Assembly: GCF_947072685.1 (NCBI RefSeq)
Contig: NZ_CAMTIK010000017.1
Span: 1-42,875, forward strand
DNA: 42,875 nt
Source of the DNA: an uncultured Cetobacterium sp.
GTDB lineage: Bacteria > Fusobacteriota > Fusobacteriia > Fusobacteriales > Fusobacteriaceae
Direction of reading: 5' to 3'
Below are positions 1 through 7,541 of the stretch, in pieces. A program made the translations under genes and the position numbers. Under the pieces are notes generated by a model, which saw nothing but the letters and a program-made list of their open reading frames with translations, was not told where the DNA came from and made no database searches. Position 1 is the first letter of the stretch. Every line of letters starts with the position of its first letter.

Positions 1-53
1 GCACACGACTTTTAATCGTGTTGTCACTGGTTCGAGCCCAGTATGACGCACCA
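1..53 (+). tRNA. tRNA-Lys (TTT), 5' end outside window
   Basis: Only the 3' part is inside the window. The anticodon arm is a CACGA/TCGTG stem around the loop CTTTTAA, giving anticodon TTT. It is followed by a T-arm with GGTTCGAGCC and an encoded CCA end at 51-53. It is the first visible member of a tRNA cluster spaced by only a few bases. Confidence 0.9.
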
Positions 54-56
54 TTA

Positions 57-131
57 TGGGGTGTCGCCAAGCGGTAAGGCAACGGACTTTGACTCCGTCA
101 TGCGTTGGTTCGAATCCAGCCACCCCAGCCA
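57..131 (+). tRNA. tRNA-Gln (TTG)
   Basis: The acceptor stem TGGGGTG pairs with CACCCCA. The anticodon stem ACGGA/TCCGT encloses the loop CTTTGAC, giving anticodon TTG. The T-loop TTCGAAT and an encoded CCA end are present. It lies 3 bases after tRNA-Lys and 1 base before tRNA-Met, so the three are probably cut from one transcript. Confidence 0.95.
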
Positions 132-132
132 T

Positions 133-210
133 TGCCTAGATAGCTCAGTTGGCTAGAGCACTCGGTTCATACCCGAGCGGTCGAAGGTTCGAATCCTTTT
201 CTAGGCACCA
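133..210 (+). tRNA. tRNA-Met (CAT), probably elongator
   Basis: The acceptor stem TGCCTAG pairs with CTAGGCA, and the CCA end is encoded. The anticodon stem CTCGG/CCGAG encloses TTCATAC, giving anticodon CAT. The body resembles elongator Met. It lacks the three G-C pairs typical of the initiator anticodon stem. A lysidine-modified Ile2 tRNA also carries CAT and cannot be fully excluded by eye. Confidence 0.9.
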
Positions 211-222
211 TTTAAATAATTT

Positions 223-252
223 AAGCATAGTATTTAGCTATGCTTTTTTTTT
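223..252 (+). terminator. Terminator of the tRNA cluster
   Basis: A hairpin AAGCATAG/CTATGCTT with a 7-base loop runs directly into a T-tract at 244-252. It sits 12 bases after the CCA end of tRNA-Met, which fits an intrinsic terminator. Confidence 0.85.
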
Positions 253-282
253 ATATTGTAATATACTTTGGGATAGAAAAAA

Positions 283-291
283 TGATATAAT
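283..291 (+). promoter_or_regulatory. Extended -10 promoter element for the YczE-like gene
   Basis: TGATATAAT at 283-291 is a perfect extended -10 (TGnTATAAT). No good -35 is seen at 16-18 bases, as is usual for extended -10 promoters. It lies 28 bases before the start codon at 320. Confidence 0.5.
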
Positions 292-319
292 GATTGATTA
301 TAAAAGAAGAGGGGTAGTA

Positions 320-973
320 ATGAAAGAGGAGATTTTTAAATATTTAAAACTTATGGTTGGATTGATGCTTTGTGCTTTGGGAGTTGTGACAATTTTAAAC
401 TCAAATCTAGGATTGTCTCCTTGGGATGTTTTAAATCAAGGGTTAAATGGGGTTTTAGGAGTGACTTTAGGAGAGGCTAATTTATTGGTTGGCGGATTTG
501 TTGTATTTTTTAGTATTTTTTTAAAACAACCAATAGGAAGTGGAACGATTTTAAATTTTTTAACAGTAGGAATTTTTATAGATTTTTATATGTATTTAGA
601 TTTTATTCCAAAAGGTGATATTCTTATAAAGAAGATTGTTATATTAGTAGTTGGGATAGGAGTATTTAGTTATGGGTGTTATCTCTATATCTCTACAGGA
701 TTAGGATGTGGTCCTAGAGATGGATTGATGGTTGTTTTAACGAAGAGAATGAAATATCCTTTGTGGAAAATTAAAACATGTATAGAGATTGTAGCTCTTA
801 GTTTAGGGTATCTTTTGGGAGGAACAGTGGGGGTGGGGACAATTATATCGTCTCTTTGCGTTGGACCTTTAATACAATTTTTCTTTAAGTTGAATAATCA
901 GGATATAAAAACATTAGAGCATAGAAGTGTTTTAAGTGAAATAAAGCTGATGAAAAATAAGATATTAAAATAA
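320..973 (+). CDS. YczE/YitT-like integral membrane protein
   Basis: This 217-residue protein is almost entirely hydrophobic, with about five or six membrane segments and a short charged C-terminal tail. The motifs GLSPWDVLNQG (about residues 33-43) and TGLGCGPRDGLMV are those of the YczE/YyaS/YitT membrane family, whose substrate is not established. The frame is open upstream into tRNA-Met, but the ATG at 320 is the first start after the tRNA terminator and has the ribosome binding site AGAGGGG just before it. It ends in a hairpin shared with the convergent antiporter gene. Family call is fairly sure; the function is unknown. Confidence 0.8.
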   Translation: MKEEIFKYLKLMVGLMLCALGVVTILNSNLGLSPWDVLNQGLNGVLGVTLGEANLLVGGFVVFFSIFLKQPIGSGTILNFLTVGIFIDFYMYLDFIPKGDILIKKIVILVVGIGVFSYGCYLYISTGLGCGPRDGLMVVLTKRMKYPLWKIKTCIEIVALSLGYLLGGTVGVGTIISSLCVGPLIQFFFKLNNQDIKTLEHRSVLSEIKLMKNKILK

Positions 974-1010
974 AAAATGGAAAACACTAGTGTTTTCCAT
1001 TTTTTATTTT
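974..1010. terminator. Bidirectional terminator between convergent genes
   Basis: A long perfect inverted repeat centred on 988/989 (AAAATGGAAAACACT and its complement) is flanked by A-runs on the left and T-runs on the right. It can therefore end transcription from both the YczE-like gene and the minus-strand antiporter gene. Confidence 0.85.
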
Positions 1011-1012
1011 AC

Positions 1013-1957
1013 CTATTTGAACAGTGAATATAGATACACAGAATAGATTGCTAAAAAAAAGAATCCATGCCATCTGTTAAGCGTTTGTTTTCTTATAACA
1101 AAGATTAAAAGTAGTAATGCAGCAACAATATTTAAAATCAAATCAATATTAGAGCTTGCAGGAATTTTAATTGGGGTGATAGCGACAGAAATTCCTAAAA
1201 TAAATAGTGTATTGAAGATATTAGAACCCACAACATTTCCTATAGCTATGTCTGTATTTTTCTTAAAAGCTGCAACAACAGATGTGGCAAGCTCAGGTAA
1301 AGATGTACCTAATGAAACAACTGTAACAGAGATGATTCTTTCAGAAATACCAAAATTTCGAGCAATCTCAACAGCAGAATCGACAATGAATTTTCCTCCA
1401 AATACTAGCAGTGCGAAGCCAGATAGAGTAACAAAACAGGCAATAGGAATTGTGTAATTTTTAACTTCCAACTCGCTCTCTTCACGATTATTAACAGTGA
1501 GATACGCATTGTACATTAAAAAGAGTATGAAGAAAAATAATAAAATCCCACCATCAAATCTGTTAATAATATTTTCAGTTCCTCCTAAAAATCTTTTGTC
1601 ATTTGCTAAAATAAATGTAATAACAGCTGAAAAAAGAGCGATAGGAATTTCATATCTGATTGTATTTCTGGAAACAGCTAATGGATAAATTAAAGCTGTA
1701 ATTCCTAAAATAACAAGTATATTTATAATGTTACTTCCAATAACATTACCTAAAGTTATTGCAGAATGGCCATCTAAAGCTGAAATTACATTGACAACTA
1801 GCTCTGGAGCAGATGTTCCAAAAGCAACAATAGTTAAACCTATAACAATATTGGGAATGTTAAATTTTTTTGCGATAACAGAAGCTCCATCCACTAAAAA
1901 ATTAGCTCCAAAAACCAGAAATACGATACCTATAATTAAAATAAAAAAAGAAATCAT
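1013..1957 (-). CDS. Calcium/sodium antiporter, CaCA family (YrbG type)
   Basis: This 314-residue, roughly ten-segment membrane protein is predicted to exchange Ca2+ for Na+ (or K+/H+) across the inner membrane. Both internal alpha repeats of the CaCA superfamily are visible: GTSAPELV at about 47-54 with GNVIGSN at 70-76, and GTSLPELA with GNVVGSN in the second half. The acidic residues of these repeats form the ion site in the family. It starts at ATG 1957 with the ribosome binding site GAGGAGG. It follows the MATE gene by 16 bases on the same strand, so the two are very likely cotranscribed. Length is normal for YrbG-like proteins. The exact ion pair cannot be read from sequence. Confidence 0.9.
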   Translation of the reverse strand: MISFFILIIGIVFLVFGANFLVDGASVIAKKFNIPNIVIGLTIVAFGTSAPELVVNVISALDGHSAITLGNVIGSNIINILVILGITALIYPLAVSRNTIRYEIPIALFSAVITFILANDKRFLGGTENIINRFDGGILLFFFILFLMYNAYLTVNNREESELEVKNYTIPIACFVTLSGFALLVFGGKFIVDSAVEIARNFGISERIISVTVVSLGTSLPELATSVVAAFKKNTDIAIGNVVGSNIFNTLFILGISVAITPIKIPASSNIDLILNIVAALLLLIFVIRKQTLNRWHGFFFLAIYSVYLYSLFK

Positions 1958-1973
1958 AAAAACCTCCTCTAGA

Positions 1974-3329
1974 TTATACTAAACTTTTAATCCATTTATA
2001 AGACTTAACTCTAGGATAAGTAATGGCACATTTAACCAACTCTTCTAAACAAATTATAAAGTATAAGGTTGTAATTGAAAGACCAGGAACAAAATAGATT
2101 GCAGCAAAAGCCATAGGGACTCCAATAACCCAAATACCAATCATCTCTGTTGCGATGGCGTAAACAACATCTCCGCCACCTCTTAAGGTCCCGATAACTT
2201 GTATAATTGCGTAGAATCTAGCTGGAATAAAGACAGCCATTATTTTTAATACAATGATAACATTTTTAGTTGTTTCCGGCGTGATTTTGAAAACTCCAAC
2301 AACCAAAGGTGAAAGAAAATAAAATAATACACCTATAATTATTCCGAGTAAAACTCCAAATTGTGATATTTTTATAGATAAGAAATGAGCTTCTTGAGTT
2401 TTACCTTCTCCAATTTTATTTCCAATAATTATAGCTGAAGCAACACCGATACCAATACCAAAAATGTTGAACATATTGTTGACTGTAATTGCAATTTGCA
2501 TTGTTGCTGTTGCATTAACACCAAGTTTAGCATAAGCTATAGAGTATGTAGAAATTCCTAAAATCCACATAATATCGTTGAAAATAACAGGGGATGCAAT
2601 TTTAAAAAACTCTCTAAATTTATTGAGTGTCAGCGTTTTTAGACTTACAAATTTAGTAGCTATAATATTATCAAATTTATAAATCATAAATAAGACAAAA
2701 GATAACTCCATAACTCTTGAGATTGTAGTACCTAGAGCAGCTCCAGAAACACCCATTTGTGGAAATCCAAATTTACCAAAAATAAGTAAGTAGTTTAAAA
2801 TACCGTTAAAAATAATACCAACAATACTTCCGTACATAGGAATTTTTGTTTGGGCAGTACTTCTAAGAGCCATTGAGTAAGCTAATGTTATAGATGAAAT
2901 TATATAACTGACTGAGACAATTTTCAAGTAACTGACTCCTAGGGCTGTAACATTAGCGTCTTTCAAGAAGATATGAATGATATTTTCAGGAAAAATAAAT
3001 GCTATTGCAGCAAAGAATACAGAAACTACTGTGGAAATAAGTAAAGATAAATCTAAAAACTCATGAATTTTTTTTACATCTCTTTTTCCCCATAGTTGCG
3101 ACATAAAAATAGATGCTCCCATTCCAATACCTGCTACAGAATAGAAGAAAATCATGTAAAATTGGTTTGAAAGTCCCACTGCGGCAATTTCATTTTCACC
3201 TAATTTTCCAACCATGACATTGTCAAGTAGGTTAAGTGAGGCAGTTATTAAACTTTGTAAAATAATAGGGATGGCTAAAGACATCAACATCTTTATAAAA
3301 CTTTTTTCGAACTTGAATTTTTGTAACAT
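1974..3329 (-). CDS. MATE family efflux transporter
   Basis: This 451-residue protein has about twelve membrane segments and the two-fold repeat of MATE (NorM/DinF-like) exporters. Visible signatures include the N-terminal IPIILQSLITASLNLLDNVM stretch and GIGMGASIFMSQLWGK, with the equivalent GVASAIIIGNKIGEGK in the second half. The family exports cationic drugs or metabolites using Na+ or H+ gradients; the substrate here is not known. The start at ATG 3329 has the ribosome binding site AAGGAGTG. A strong terminator-like hairpin (3349-3389) ends only about 20 bases upstream, so transcription must read through it or begin inside it. The antiporter gene follows 16 bases downstream. Confidence 0.92.
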   Translation of the reverse strand: MLQKFKFEKSFIKMLMSLAIPIILQSLITASLNLLDNVMVGKLGENEIAAVGLSNQFYMIFFYSVAGIGMGASIFMSQLWGKRDVKKIHEFLDLSLLISTVVSVFFAAIAFIFPENIIHIFLKDANVTALGVSYLKIVSVSYIISSITLAYSMALRSTAQTKIPMYGSIVGIIFNGILNYLLIFGKFGFPQMGVSGAALGTTISRVMELSFVLFMIYKFDNIIATKFVSLKTLTLNKFREFFKIASPVIFNDIMWILGISTYSIAYAKLGVNATATMQIAITVNNMFNIFGIGIGVASAIIIGNKIGEGKTQEAHFLSIKISQFGVLLGIIIGVLFYFLSPLVVGVFKITPETTKNVIIVLKIMAVFIPARFYAIIQVIGTLRGGGDVVYAIATEMIGIWVIGVPMAFAAIYFVPGLSITTLYFIICLEELVKCAITYPRVKSYKWIKSLV

Positions 3330-3348
3330 AGAACACTCCTTTGATAAG

Positions 3349-3389
3349 AAAAAAGCAGATGGGTTATAAGCTGCCCATCTGCTTTTTTT
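3349..3389 (-). terminator. Terminator after the flavin reductase gene, just before the MATE gene
   Basis: AAAAAAGCAGATGGG (3349-3363) pairs with CCCATCTGCTTTTTT (3374-3388), a 15-bp stem with a 10-base loop. On the minus strand it ends in a T-run, so it should terminate the flavin reductase transcript. T-runs exist on both sides, so it can also act in the plus direction. Confidence 0.8.
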
Positions 3390-3400
3390 ATTTTGTTTAA

Positions 3401-4096
3401 TTATTTTTTCTTTTTATTTTTAGTTTTTTTTATGTCTTTTTTCTTTCGGTCAGGAGTAATTTTTTTATTTTTTTTCTCCTCAGTATATTCAATATATGAT
3501 TTTATATGACTATATTTGTCGATTAAAGCGGGGTTTTTCGCAACGGAAAATCCGAACTGTCCTATAGGTTTTTTAGACATTGGAAAGTATTCTCCATGAC
3601 AATAATTTATAAGATTTGCCCATTCGAAATGGATTTTTCCATTATCATCAATAATTTTTTTATCTATATGTGAACCAGCAACTTCTGCAAGAAAAAGATC
3701 ATGTGTCCCAAGAGGTATGATTTGTGTAACTTTACATTCAATATTAACTGGACACTCTTCAATATACGGAGAGTTGATATGATGGCCCGGTTTAGATGTT
3801 AGTTTTAGATGTTTGATTTTATCGATGTCTCTTCCTGATACAACACCACAGTAGTCTGTTTCTCTAACTTGAAAACTATTTGGAAGATTAACTGTAAACT
3901 CCATAGTTTCTTTTATATATTCATATGATAATCTTTCTGGTCTGATTGCTATTGAGAGCATAGGAGGGTTTGTACAGATAGTTCCTGTCCATGCTACAGT
4001 AAAGGCATTTTCTTTGCCCTCTTTATTTTTAGATGTAATTATAACAGCAGGAACTGGGTTTAAAAAAACACTTCCTTTAAATAGTTCTTTACTCAT
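3401..4096 (-). CDS. Flavin reductase family protein with lysine-rich tail
   Basis: The first 200 or so residues of this 231-residue protein resemble the flavin reductase-like FMN-binding split-barrel family. Visible stretches include FLNPVPAVIITSKNKEG near the N-terminus, TNPPMLSIAIRPERLSYEYI, and LFLAEVAGSHID further on. Such proteins bind FMN and reduce flavins or act as small flavoenzymes. The last 25 or so residues (from about 207) are nearly all Lys, Asn, Asp and Thr, an unusual basic tail not part of the family fold. The start at 4096 has the ribosome binding site AAGGAGTTGAG. A promoter is visible upstream at 4154-4182 and a terminator follows at 3349-3389. The family is fairly certain; the partner enzyme and substrate are unknown. 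Confidence 0.85.
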   Translation of the reverse strand: MSKELFKGSVFLNPVPAVIITSKNKEGKENAFTVAWTGTICTNPPMLSIAIRPERLSYEYIKETMEFTVNLPNSFQVRETDYCGVVSGRDIDKIKHLKLTSKPGHHINSPYIEECPVNIECKVTQIIPLGTHDLFLAEVAGSHIDKKIIDDNGKIHFEWANLINYCHGEYFPMSKKPIGQFGFSVAKNPALIDKYSHIKSYIEYTEEKKNKKITPDRKKKDIKKTKNKKKK

Positions 4097-4153
4097 AACT
4101 CAACTCCTTAAAAGTAGATAGATGCGTTATTAAAAAAAATGCATCTTCCTTAT

Positions 4154-4182
4154 ATTATACATGATATATTATTTTATGTCTA
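4154..4182 (-). promoter_or_regulatory. Promoter of the flavin reductase gene
   Basis: On the minus strand TAGACA (plus 4177-4182) and TATAAT (plus 4154-4159) are separated by 17 bases, close to the housekeeping consensus. They lie about 60 bases before the start codon at 4096. The leader can form a 9-bp hairpin (4120-4146) with no T-run. Confidence 0.7.
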
Positions 4183-4272
4183 GGTCTATGAATCGATTTA
4201 AGTGAGCGGAATAAACTTTTTGGTCCAAAATTTTACTTTTAAAACTTAAAAATAGATAAAAAAAAGAATCTC

Positions 4273-4301
4273 TTTAAAATTTATGAATATTATTGTATAC
4301 T
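4273..4301 (+). promoter_or_regulatory. Possible promoter of the lipoprotein gene
   Basis: TTTAAA (4273-4278) and TATACT (4296-4301) are 17 bases apart, 56 bases before the lipoprotein start. The -35 is weak. The remaining intergenic DNA from 4183 to 4272 shows nothing else recognisable. Confidence 0.45.
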
Positions 4302-4356
4302 AATCTATATTTTTAAAGAAAAACAGACATATTATGATGTCGAAAAGGAGAACGCT

Positions 4357-4695
4357 ATGAAGAAGTATTTGATATTATCTGTATTATCAGTTGTACTTTT
4401 AACAGGATGCTCTAATGTTGGTTCTAACACAATAGGTTCTACTACTGTTGGAGCAGGAACGGGTGCATTATTAGGACAAGTTATTGGTGGAGATAGTAAA
4501 GCTACATTACTAGGAGCTGGAATAGGAGCTGCTGCTGGAGCTTTGGTGGGATCAGTTCAAGACCAAACTCAAACTATTAAAGATAACAACTATAATAACT
4601 CAAGACCATATAATCAACCACAGTATTATAATCAACCACAACAATACAATCAACCACAATATAATTCAGGATATAACTACAATACAGGTTATTAA
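4357..4695 (+). CDS. Glycine-zipper lipoprotein with Tyr/Gln/Asn/Pro-rich tail
   Basis: This 112-residue protein begins with a lipoprotein signal peptide ending in the lipobox LLTGC, so Cys18 should be lipidated. Residues about 25-68 are Gly/Ala-rich with GxxxG spacing (VGAGTGALLGQVIGG, GAGIGAAAGALVG), a glycine-zipper 2TM-like domain found in envelope lipoproteins. The C-terminal 35 or so residues are low complexity, built from repeats of YNQPQ. The start at 4357 follows the site AAAAGGAG. It stands alone between its own putative promoter and a clear terminator. The role is unknown; envelope association is well supported by the signal and zipper. Confidence 0.85.
   Translation: MKKYLILSVLSVVLLTGCSNVGSNTIGSTTVGAGTGALLGQVIGGDSKATLLGAGIGAAAGALVGSVQDQTQTIKDNNYNNSRPYNQPQYYNQPQQYNQPQYNSGYNYNTGY
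4609..4659 (+). repeat. Short imperfect tandem repeat inside the lipoprotein gene
   Basis: Three related units (4609-4623, 4624-4644, 4645-4659) share the core ATCAACCACA and encode the Tyr-Asn-Gln-Pro-Gln repeats. Unit copy number could vary by slippage without breaking the frame, because unit lengths are multiples of three. Confidence 0.7.
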
Positions 4696-4700
4696 TAGTA

Positions 4701-4732
4701 AAAGCAGAGATTTGTACAGTCTCTGCTTTTTT
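4701..4732 (+). terminator. Terminator of the lipoprotein gene
   Basis: AAAGCAGAGA (4701-4710) pairs with TCTCTGCTTT (4720-4729) around a 9-base loop and is followed by a T-run to 4732. It begins 6 bases after the stop codon. Confidence 0.85.
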
Positions 4733-4765
4733 CTATATATACCTATATAAAAATTTTGAAAAAGA

Positions 4766-4794
4766 TTGACTTGTGTACTATCATTATGTATAAT
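4766..4794 (+). promoter_or_regulatory. Promoter of the cobalamin operon
   Basis: TTGACT (4766-4771) and TATAAT (4789-4794) are separated by exactly 17 bases. The predicted transcription start near 4801 places the riboswitch at the very 5' end of the transcript. Confidence 0.85.
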
Positions 4795-4810
4795 CATAAT
4801 AAATATGTAT

Positions 4811-4970
4811 ATTATTTATGGTTCAAATGTGATTAAAAGGAAAGATGAGTGCAATTCTCACACGGTCCCGCCACTGTAAAGATGACGAAATTAGACGATG
4901 CCACTGTATTTGTATATGGGAAGGCCTAAAAGTAGGATGATTCTAAGTCAGGATATCTGCCACAAATATT
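4811..4970 (+). ncRNA. Cobalamin riboswitch
   Basis: The conserved core CACGGTCCCGCCACTGTAA is present at about 4861-4879. A second CCACTG lies at about 4901-4906, the GGGAAGGC element at 4918-4925, and the B12 box GTCAGGATATCTGCC at 4947-4961. ATTATTTATGG (4811-4821) can pair with CCACAAATATT (4960-4970) as an imperfect P1 stem, which sets the limits given. It precedes cbiP and should lower expression of the whole operon when cobalamin is abundant, as is established for this RNA class. The rest of the gene-free stretch 4696-5097 holds a terminator, the promoter and the leader. Confidence 0.95.
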
Positions 4971-4980
4971 AACGAATATA

Positions 4981-5001
4981 AAATCTGCGGTGAACAGATT
5001 T
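4981..5001 (+). promoter_or_regulatory. Candidate expression-platform hairpin of the riboswitch
   Basis: AAATCTG pairs with CAGATTT around the loop CGGTGAA, starting 10 bases after the aptamer. The loop is partly complementary to the conserved CCACTG of the aptamer core, so a loop-loop contact of the type known in this class is possible. It lacks a clean T-run, so a classic terminator is not obvious. The cbiP ribosome binding site AGGAGA is at 5085-5090. Confidence 0.4.
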
Positions 5002-5097
5002 CTATTTAGATTTGTTTAAAATCATTTCTAATTTCAATTTTCTATTCATTTTTGCACTTTTTATATTTCCACTAAATTTAAGCTAGGAGAAATAAAA

Positions 5098-6582
5098 ATG
5101 AAACATAAGAACATAATGGTTGTTGGAACATCTTCGGGAGCAGGGAAGAGCATAACAGTAACAGGTTTATGTAGGGCTTTTTTTAAGGATGGGTACAGTG
5201 TAGCTCCTTTTAAATCACAGAATATGGCATTGAACTCTTACATAACAAAAGATGGGCATGAGATGGGAAGAGCCCAAGCTTTACAAGCTATGGCTTGTGA
5301 GATTGAAGCTCACTACTCTATGAACCCAATTTTATTAAAACCTACAGGAGATAGAAGAATACAGGTTATACTAAATGGAAAATCTGTGGGTAATATGGGA
5401 GGCTTCGAATATGGTGAATATAAGGAGAGTTTAAAAAAAGATATATTAAAAGCATACGAAGGAATAAAAAAAGACTATGATATCTGTGTTATTGAAGGAG
5501 CTGGAAGTCCAGTAGAATTAAATATGAAACATGATGATATTGTAAATATGGGATTGGCTGAGATGGTAAATGCGCCAGTTATCCTAGTTGCTGATATAGA
5601 TAGAGGAGGAGTTTTTGCTTCGATTTATGGGACAATAGAGCTGATGGAACCTCATGAAAAACAGCGTGTCAAAGGGGTTGTCATAAATAAGTTTCGAGGA
5701 AACGTTGATATATTAAGGCCAGGTCTTAAAAAGATAGAAGAATTGACGGGAGTTCCAATTTTAGGAGTGATGCCATACTTTGAACTAGACATAGAGGATG
5801 AGGATGGAGTAACTGAAAAGTTTAATAAAATAAAAGATAAAAAGGGACAAATAAATATATCTGTCATAAAATTAAAGCATATATCTAATTTTACGGACAT
5901 TGATGCTTTGATGGTAAATAAGGATGTAAATATAAATTATGTGACATCATTTCACGAGATTGGAGATGAAGATTTAATTATAATTCCTGGATCGAAAAAT
6001 ACTATAGATGATTTAAAAGATATAAAAGAAAAGGGTATAGCTCAAGAAATAATAAAAGCCTCAAGAAAAGGCACTCCTATTATAGGTGTGTGTGGTGGCT
6101 TCCAAATCTTGGGTCAAAGAGTTCTTGATCCTTATGGAATAGAAGGAGATATAAAAGAGTTACCAGGATTGGGGTTACTAGATATGGAAACTGTTATGGA
6201 GAGAGAAAAATTAACTAAACAATACTCTGGGACATTGTTAGGAAAAGCAGGTTTGCTTGAAGGTTTAGGGGATGTATCTATAAATGGTTATGAAATACAT
6301 CAAGGTGTTACCACTGGAAATGAAGTTTCAGTGACAGAAGATGGAAGATTTGTAGCGGTAGTAAAGGATAATATAATGGGAACTTATCTTCATGGAATAT
6401 TTGATAATCTTGAATTTACAGATTTTATTTTAAATAAAATTAGAGAAAAGAAGGGATTAGAAGCGAAGAATAGTGAGGTAAGTTTTGATGAATATAGATT
6501 ACAGGAACTCGATAAACTTGAGCAAATATTGAGAGAAAATGTGGATATGAAAGCTATTTATAAAATTTTGGAGGAAAATTAA
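5098..6582 (+). CDS. cbiP: Cobyric acid synthase CbiP
   Basis: CbiP amidates four carboxylates (b, d, e, g) of adenosylcobyrinic acid a,c-diamide with glutamine and ATP. The 494-residue length is normal. The N-terminal ATP-binding domain has the loop GTSSGAGKS at residues 10-18. The C-terminal glutaminase domain has the nucleophile in GVCGGFQ (Cys near 332) and the His in YLHGIFDN near 432. It starts at ATG 5098 after AGGAGA and is the first gene of a 13-gene operon under the cobalamin riboswitch. The next gene begins at the base after its stop codon. It differs from CbiA by sequence and length. Confidence 0.97.
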   Translation: MKHKNIMVVGTSSGAGKSITVTGLCRAFFKDGYSVAPFKSQNMALNSYITKDGHEMGRAQALQAMACEIEAHYSMNPILLKPTGDRRIQVILNGKSVGNMGGFEYGEYKESLKKDILKAYEGIKKDYDICVIEGAGSPVELNMKHDDIVNMGLAEMVNAPVILVADIDRGGVFASIYGTIELMEPHEKQRVKGVVINKFRGNVDILRPGLKKIEELTGVPILGVMPYFELDIEDEDGVTEKFNKIKDKKGQINISVIKLKHISNFTDIDALMVNKDVNINYVTSFHEIGDEDLIIIPGSKNTIDDLKDIKEKGIAQEIIKASRKGTPIIGVCGGFQILGQRVLDPYGIEGDIKELPGLGLLDMETVMEREKLTKQYSGTLLGKAGLLEGLGDVSINGYEIHQGVTTGNEVSVTEDGRFVAVVKDNIMGTYLHGIFDNLEFTDFILNKIREKKGLEAKNSEVSFDEYRLQELDKLEQILRENVDMKAIYKILEEN

Positions 6583-7530
6583 ATGAGTTTTATTCTAAAA
6601 GTTTGGGTAGCGTATATTTTGGATTTGATATTGGGAGATCCACAATGGTTTCCACATCCTGTAAGAGTAATTGGAAAATATATAAACTTTTTAGAAAAAC
6701 TTTTTTATAAGAGAGAGAATAAAATTTTTTTTGGTGGAGTTTTAGCAGTGATTGTTATTTTAACAACGGGGATAGTATCCTATTACCTTGCTAAAACATC
6801 AAAATATTTAGAGATATTTTTTCTTTATACAACACTAGCTACTAATAGCTTGGGTTCAGAAGGGATAAAAGTTTACAATATATTGAAAAGTGGCGATTTA
6901 AAAAAAGCACAAAAAGAACTGTCATATCTTGTGAGTAGAGATACTGGGGAGATGGATGAGATTCAAGTTGTAAGAAGTACTATGGAAACTATTGCAGAAA
7001 ATAGTGTGGATGGGATTATAGCCCCAATGTTTTATGCGTTTGTAGGAAGTTTAATCAGTATAGGTGGAATTAGTCTAGCATTACCATTTGCAATGGGCTA
7101 TAAGGCTGTCAATACATTAGATTCAATGGTAGGATATAAAAATGAAAAATATATTGATTTTGGTATGGTTTCAGCAAAAATTGATGATTTCTTTAATCTT
7201 GTACCAGCTAGAATATCCGGATTTTTAATAATACCTATAGCGACATTAATTTTGGGGATGGGATTTAAAAATCCTTTTAAAATTTGTTTAAGAGACAGAA
7301 AAAATCATGCAAGTCCTAATTCTGGGCACCCAGAATCCGCTTTTGCAGGAGCCATTGGAGTTCAATTTGGTGGAAAAACAAAATATTTTGGTAAATATTT
7401 TGATAAGCCCACGATAGGAGATAAAATTAAAGAGTTTGAAGCAGAGGATATAAAAAAATCGTATAAAATTATGTTTACAACATCTTTAGTAGGGATAATT
7501 TTATTTTCAGGTTTAATTCAAATCATATAG
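6583..7530 (+). CDS. cbiB: Adenosylcobinamide-phosphate synthase CbiB
   Basis: CbiB joins (R)-1-aminopropan-2-ol phosphate to adenosylcobyric acid, attaching the nucleotide-loop linker; it is an inner-membrane protein. The 315-residue protein has several membrane segments and the family signature LGDPQWFPHPVRVIGKYI near residue 18. Further landmarks are SRDTGEMDE, TIAENSVDG and the conserved late motif NSGHPESAFAGA. The ATG directly abuts the cbiP stop codon, with the site GGAGGAAA inside the end of cbiP, so translation is probably coupled. cobD, which makes the linker precursor, follows. Confidence 0.96.
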   Translation: MSFILKVWVAYILDLILGDPQWFPHPVRVIGKYINFLEKLFYKRENKIFFGGVLAVIVILTTGIVSYYLAKTSKYLEIFFLYTTLATNSLGSEGIKVYNILKSGDLKKAQKELSYLVSRDTGEMDEIQVVRSTMETIAENSVDGIIAPMFYAFVGSLISIGGISLALPFAMGYKAVNTLDSMVGYKNEKYIDFGMVSAKIDDFFNLVPARISGFLIIPIATLILGMGFKNPFKICLRDRKNHASPNSGHPESAFAGAIGVQFGGKTKYFGKYFDKPTIGDKIKEFEAEDIKKSYKIMFTTSLVGIILFSGLIQII

Positions 7531-7541
7531 GAAGTGAAGAG

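Noticed and set aside
149-319. Upstream extension of the YczE-like frame into tRNA-Met
   Set aside because: The frame runs through a tRNA gene and its terminator, with no ribosome binding site. The start at 320 has a good site and the family-like N-terminus.
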